Positions 36,834 through 40,273 of a DNA stretch of 40,273 nucleotides are shown piece by piece. The position numbers and the translations under genes were made by a program. Origin of the DNA: a virus. Position 1 is the first letter of the stretch; each line of letters starts with the position of its first letter. Below the pieces are notes generated by a model, which was given only the letters and a program-made list of their open reading frames with translations, searched no databases and was not told the origin of the DNA. The stretch lies in the IMG/VR virus record IMGVR_UViG_3300036944_000785, positions 1-40,273 of that record. One strand, written 5' to 3'.

Positions 36834-38120
36834 TTAATACCCCCGATCAATTTCGAGCATCCAACGCCCTGTCGAGACGTTCGACACTATCATGTCGGAA
36901 ATAATATAGGCATCGGTGCCAACAACCTTACTTCTGATCGTATTGCCGGATACGTCATTGAGCACGCCGCGGAACGCGGAAATATACAAAGGGTCAAGCG
37001 CCCTGCAAAATATCCCGTCCCTTTCAATCCAGTTTTTCACATGCAACTTGTCAATAATAAACGGCACTCCATTACTATACAGAACGCCAACGACTAGATT
37101 ATTCCCACTGTTGACGGGAAGTTTGCAGGACCGGCCCAGCGCGTAGCATGACACAGATGCAATGCTTCCCCCGCTCTTAACGACAAAACCAAGATACACA
37201 CGCCGTATCGCAGCGTCTGCGCTGTCAAGCATGGTCACCGTTGCGGGGTTGTACAGGTCTGCGCCAGCAGTCACCCGTGATATGCCTACCTTAGGCCGCA
37301 ATGTAGCAAATGATGGGGTGGCAAATGATCCATCAGCGTTCATGTTGACAGCGAGGTAGTACGTCCCGTCAGCCTGCCCTGAAAGGTCTACCGCTTGTGT
37401 TGCTGCCGAAAGCGCAGACAGGCGCACTGAGCCAGATTCAGCATATGCCACCTGCAGGCCAGTTGCGATGGTAACAACGCTACCGCTTGCCGTCATGCTT
37501 GCGACTGGTGCGTCACACTCGCCAGCAGCCCACCCGGACGGGAGAGAACCTAAAGCGGCCTGCACAATACTCTGCGGCGCGTGCGCCTTGCTCGAAAGGG
37601 ACTTCACGGTTGCCACTGTCGGCACGTTGGTATCACCGGTACCGATGTCCTCTGCCGCTGCTGATCCTGCGTCGGCAATATCGGCAAGAACATGCTCATG
37701 CCCATCCAGCGCAAACGCTGATGCGTGTTGTCCGTCAAGAAGATCGGCATCCAAACCACTTCCGGAGCCGTCCACAGTCTTGATTTTCGTCAGTATGGTT
37801 GCTGCCGTAACCTTTGCTTCAACAGCGGCAGTCGTCACGTTGGAAAGATCGCTCTGTGCAGCGTCCTCAATAGGCACACCTGTTTCCCACGACACGGCAC
37901 CGGCTGCCGACTGTTTGAGATATCGGGACGCAGAAGCAGCGCTCAGTGCAGGGTAATGCCCGCCGTTCATGTTATGGTGGTTGAGGTCGGTCACGCTATC
38001 ATCGATCCCGACGTTGTTTTTAACAGCAACTGCGGCGTTTACGCTGTCACCGTCCGGGGTGCTGTCAATGATGGTTGTCGAGCGTCGTTCGTATTGGCCG
38101 GTTTCGGTATTATAAGGCAT
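36834..38120 (-). CDS. Tail fibre protein
   Basis: A 428-aa protein. It begins with a segment that probably binds the virion, then DLNHHNMNGGHYPALSAASASRYLKQS and the fibre hallmark GSGLDADLLDGQHASAF (about residues 119-135). A helical and beta-rich shaft follows, ending in a distinct C-terminal domain after about residue 320 (LYSNGVPFIIDKLHVKNWI) that would contact the host. Its start overlaps the stop of the 600-aa protein. It determines adsorption, probably to a surface glycan. Host range cannot be read from it. Confidence 0.82.
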   Translation of the reverse strand: MPYNTETGQYERRSTTIIDSTPDGDSVNAAVAVKNNVGIDDSVTDLNHHNMNGGHYPALSAASASRYLKQSAAGAVSWETGVPIEDAAQSDLSNVTTAAVEAKVTAATILTKIKTVDGSGSGLDADLLDGQHASAFALDGHEHVLADIADAGSAAAEDIGTGDTNVPTVATVKSLSSKAHAPQSIVQAALGSLPSGWAAGECDAPVASMTASGSVVTIATGLQVAYAESGSVRLSALSAATQAVDLSGQADGTYYLAVNMNADGSFATPSFATLRPKVGISRVTAGADLYNPATVTMLDSADAAIRRVYLGFVVKSGGSIASVSCYALGRSCKLPVNSGNNLVVGVLYSNGVPFIIDKLHVKNWIERDGIFCRALDPLYISAFRGVLNDVSGNTIRSKVVGTDAYIISDMIVSNVSTGRWMLEIDRGY

Positions 38121-39922
38121 TACTTGTCACCTCCGGTATTGTCCTTCATCATCAGCCCGCCCATCAGGCCGATACGTGGAGCCTGCGACTCTACAAAGTC
38201 CATGGCGGCACCATATGCAGGATTGGAAAGAGCCTTCATCAGTGCAGGGCTTGTGTGTGCGCGGGCCATGGCCCACGGAACGCCGAGTGTGGCAGCCCCT
38301 ACGCCAAGGTCACCACCCATGAGTGATCCGCCTGCGAGTAAACCCTGTGTCATTCCGGGCATGTTGCGCAACAACCTTGCAAGTGCCTCTTGGTTTCCTG
38401 TCTCGCTGCGGTTGTAGAACTTGCTCGCGCCCTCCATGCCTGCTGCCGCGTCTCGAATTGGCTTCACTTCACTCCCGAACAGCACGTCTTGTGCCTCAGG
38501 CGTATACCCACCCTTTCGGTTGCCAAGCATGCGGGCCACATTAGATGCGCTCGCTTCGCCCTGCTCCATGCCAGCGCCTGCCGTGGCCCTGCCAAGTTGT
38601 TTGAGTGCACCGGCGCGCACAGAGTTGAATCCGTCCTTGCCGATAGCTTCTTTCAATATCCCCGCCTCGGTGCTGCTGAGCGTAGGGGAAAGCATCTTCT
38701 CTCCGATCTGGCGCGGTGTCTTGTTTCCAAGAATCTTTTCTGCCAAATCGCGCACACCCTTTTCGCGGGAGTAGTCTGCCATGTACGACTTATACGCATC
38801 CTTGATTGCAGGATCTGCAATAGATTCTTCAAGGTCTGCGCCAAGGGCGCTACGCAGTCCGCGAATTTGCCTGTCGCCTACAGTTCCGGTGGTCACAGCC
38901 GTAGGTTTGTCAAGCATGTCGCCAAGCTTGGTGCGCAATGCGCGAACCGTGTTGATGTTCAATGCTCCGTCTGCCGCATCTCCAAGCTCAGTTTTGATGA
39001 GGTTGCGCAGCCCACCGGAAAACTCATCAGCCGCCTTGGGAGACAGCTTTGCAGCTTCCTGACGAATCCACCCAAGGGTGTTCGCAAGTCCTGCACGGTC
39101 CTGCCCTATGGTGCCGAATATGGCGTCCTCGTTCACCTTGGCCCACTGCTGAAACGCAGTTTTGCTTGCGTCCGCGGCATTCAGCGCATACTGCCCGATC
39201 TCTTCAACGGTATTTGGCACGGGCGCACCTGCTGAAACGCGGTATGCGGCATCATCAAGGGCATTCTGCAACGCCTTGCGCCCTCCTTCATATGCCGAGT
39301 TCATCCGTCCGCCGCCGGTAAGGGTGCCAGCGAGCAGAGATTCTACCCGCTGCACGGCAGGCCGTTCACTGATCGCCGCAAGGGTGGGAGGGGTCTGTCC
39401 TATCTGCTGCCATGCGTTTGTAAGGCGCTGGGAAACAGGATTGAGGGCTTTTGACGCTCCAGCAACGACCCGACCACCTATAGCACCGGTGCCGAGGTCA
39501 TATGCTATGTCATTTACTGCGGTCATGGCAGCCTGTCCTGCCGTCTGGGGCGGTGCCATACCAAGCATCTCGCGAGCACGGTCATAAATCTGTCCGCCAA
39601 GCGCGGAGCCACCGGCCATGGCAGCCGGAACAGTCCAAACCTCTTCCGGGGTGGCGGCCTGCGGGCCAAGCTGCCCGGCAACGCCTGCTGCCAGCCCCCC
39701 AAGCGCACCACCTGCAGCCTGTGATACGCTGCGCCAATCTCCCTGTTTGAGAGCGTCAAAGAATCCAACGTCCTGCTGCTGTGCTGGCTGTGTTGCGTTC
39801 TGCGTCTGGCTCTGCACACCCTTGGTGTTCCAGTACCGGCTTGCAGCAGCCTGCATTTCCTGCTGTGGCATATCATCGGGAAATTCCAGCCGCGCCCCGT
39901 CAGGCATTTCGATAATGGGCAT
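38120..39922 (-). CDS. Large internal virion (ejection) protein
   Basis: A 600-aa protein. The start PIIEMPDGARLEFPDDMPQQEMQ (residues 2-24) is a small opening motif found at the head of many phage ejection and polyvalent proteins. Gln-rich and Gly/Ala-rich hydrophobic segments follow (QAAGGALGGLAAGVAGQLG at about 68-86, GTGAIGGRVVAGASKAL), then a long helical region (about 180-480) and Gly-rich segments near the C-terminus (GLLAGGSLMGGDLGVGAATLG). It should be ejected with DNA to build the trans-envelope channel. It is coupled by TAATG to genes on both sides. Confidence 0.78.
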   Translation of the reverse strand: MPIIEMPDGARLEFPDDMPQQEMQAAASRYWNTKGVQSQTQNATQPAQQQDVGFFDALKQGDWRSVSQAAGGALGGLAAGVAGQLGPQAATPEEVWTVPAAMAGGSALGGQIYDRAREMLGMAPPQTAGQAAMTAVNDIAYDLGTGAIGGRVVAGASKALNPVSQRLTNAWQQIGQTPPTLAAISERPAVQRVESLLAGTLTGGGRMNSAYEGGRKALQNALDDAAYRVSAGAPVPNTVEEIGQYALNAADASKTAFQQWAKVNEDAIFGTIGQDRAGLANTLGWIRQEAAKLSPKAADEFSGGLRNLIKTELGDAADGALNINTVRALRTKLGDMLDKPTAVTTGTVGDRQIRGLRSALGADLEESIADPAIKDAYKSYMADYSREKGVRDLAEKILGNKTPRQIGEKMLSPTLSSTEAGILKEAIGKDGFNSVRAGALKQLGRATAGAGMEQGEASASNVARMLGNRKGGYTPEAQDVLFGSEVKPIRDAAAGMEGASKFYNRSETGNQEALARLLRNMPGMTQGLLAGGSLMGGDLGVGAATLGVPWAMARAHTSPALMKALSNPAYGAAMDFVESQAPRIGLMGGLMMKDNTGGDK

Positions 39923-40273
39923 TAGTCAAACCCTCCGGTCTGGGGGTTGTACTTGAGCGTTTTCTTCTGCTCCCCGGCACCGCTGTTTTTCAGCCTGATT
40001 TCAGAGTTGTACTTTTCCCAATTGCCCGGGCCGTGCACGATATCAAGGTACGTCCTTTCGAGCCGCTGTAGGTTGTGCTTAAACGCTTCCTTGCTCTGGG
40101 ACTGCTCAAGGCTGCCAAGCTGAGACTGCAACAACATGTTTTCCTTTTCAGACACGGCACCGAGGGCACCACCCGTGGGGCTGTTGGCACGCATCTCTTG
40201 CAGGGCGTCGAACCCTACGCGCGCCTTGATGGAGTCCAGAGTTTTGGCAAGGTCATGCGCCTTGGTGCCGGGA
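39922..40273 (-). CDS. DNA-ejection / internal virion protein, C-terminal part (continues from 1-1002)
   Basis: This holds the last part of the 408-aa protein that starts at 1002. Bases 40147-40273 repeat 1-127. The end of the protein is helical and basic (KEAFKHNLQRLERTYLDIV), then KNSGAGEQKKTLKYNPQTGG and the stop, which overlaps the start of the 600-aa gene. An internal Met in the overlap can look like the start of a 90-aa gene, but the frame is open through it. Confidence 0.78.
   Translation of the reverse strand, partial: PGTKAHDLAKTLDSIKARVGFDALQEMRANSPTGGALGAVSEKENMLLQSQLGSLEQSQSKEAFKHNLQRLERTYLDIVHGPGNWEKYNSEIRLKNSGAGEQKKTLKYNPQTGGFD
40147..40273. repeat. Terminal direct repeat, copy 2 (assembly overlap)
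   Basis: Identical to 1-127; see copy 1. Removing it gives a circular genome of 40,146 bp. Confidence 0.95.

Noticed and set aside
1-40273. CRISPR array, insertion sequence or retroelement
   Set aside because: I saw no regularly spaced repeat array, no transposase and no reverse transcriptase on either strand.

Overview
The window is a complete temperate, podovirus-like phage genome. The last 127 bases (40147-40273) repeat the first 127 exactly, and one gene reads in frame across the ends, so the contig closes to a circle of 40,146 bp. The attP site next to the integrase is intact and present once, so this is the virion or excised circular form, not a chromosomal prophage. The host is Gram-negative: there is an Rz/Rz1 spanin pair, a signal-arrest lysozyme and a lipoprotein. 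The attP core is the 3' part of a tRNA-Leu(CAA) gene. The overall look reminds me of prophages of sulfate-reducing Desulfovibrio-type bacteria, but nothing here proves that host.

Layout. The immunity region (24.2-27.3 kb) holds a CI-like S24 repressor with two exported accessory proteins behind it (rightward), and a Cro-like and a CII-like gene (leftward). Related 13-bp operator words sit in pairs 32-33 bp apart at the leftward promoter (25.23-25.28 kb) and at a second, rightward promoter (27.25-27.32 kb). The leftward operon (25.2 to 17.57 kb) carries a Phage_CP76/CII regulator, a replisome organiser, a RuvC-like resolvase, a MazG-like pyrophosphohydrolase, many small zinc-ribbon and hypothetical genes, a metallophosphoesterase and two HTH proteins, and ends at a strong terminator. 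A late promoter with a TATAAT box then drives lysis (17.3-15.9 kb), terminase, portal, a repeat-containing virion protein, scaffold, SU10-type major capsid protein, adaptor and tail hub, several DNA-ejection proteins, tail fibre and a fibre accessory protein. This late operon runs leftward through position 1 and round to 36.6 kb.

The rightward operon (27.3-36.4 kb) begins with about 610 nt of dense RNA structure, then a 113-aa helical protein, then about 335 nt of equally dense structure. It goes on to a RecE-type exonuclease with a probable annealing partner, a run of small accessory genes, an ASCH-domain protein and the tyrosine integrase. attP and a bidirectional terminator separate it from the late operon.

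The most unusual part is 27.3-28.6 kb: two candidate structured non-coding RNAs flanking one small protein gene, at the very start of a repressor-controlled early operon. The second most interesting is the pair of AT-rich, exported genes placed behind the repressor, which look like lysogenic-conversion or exclusion genes.
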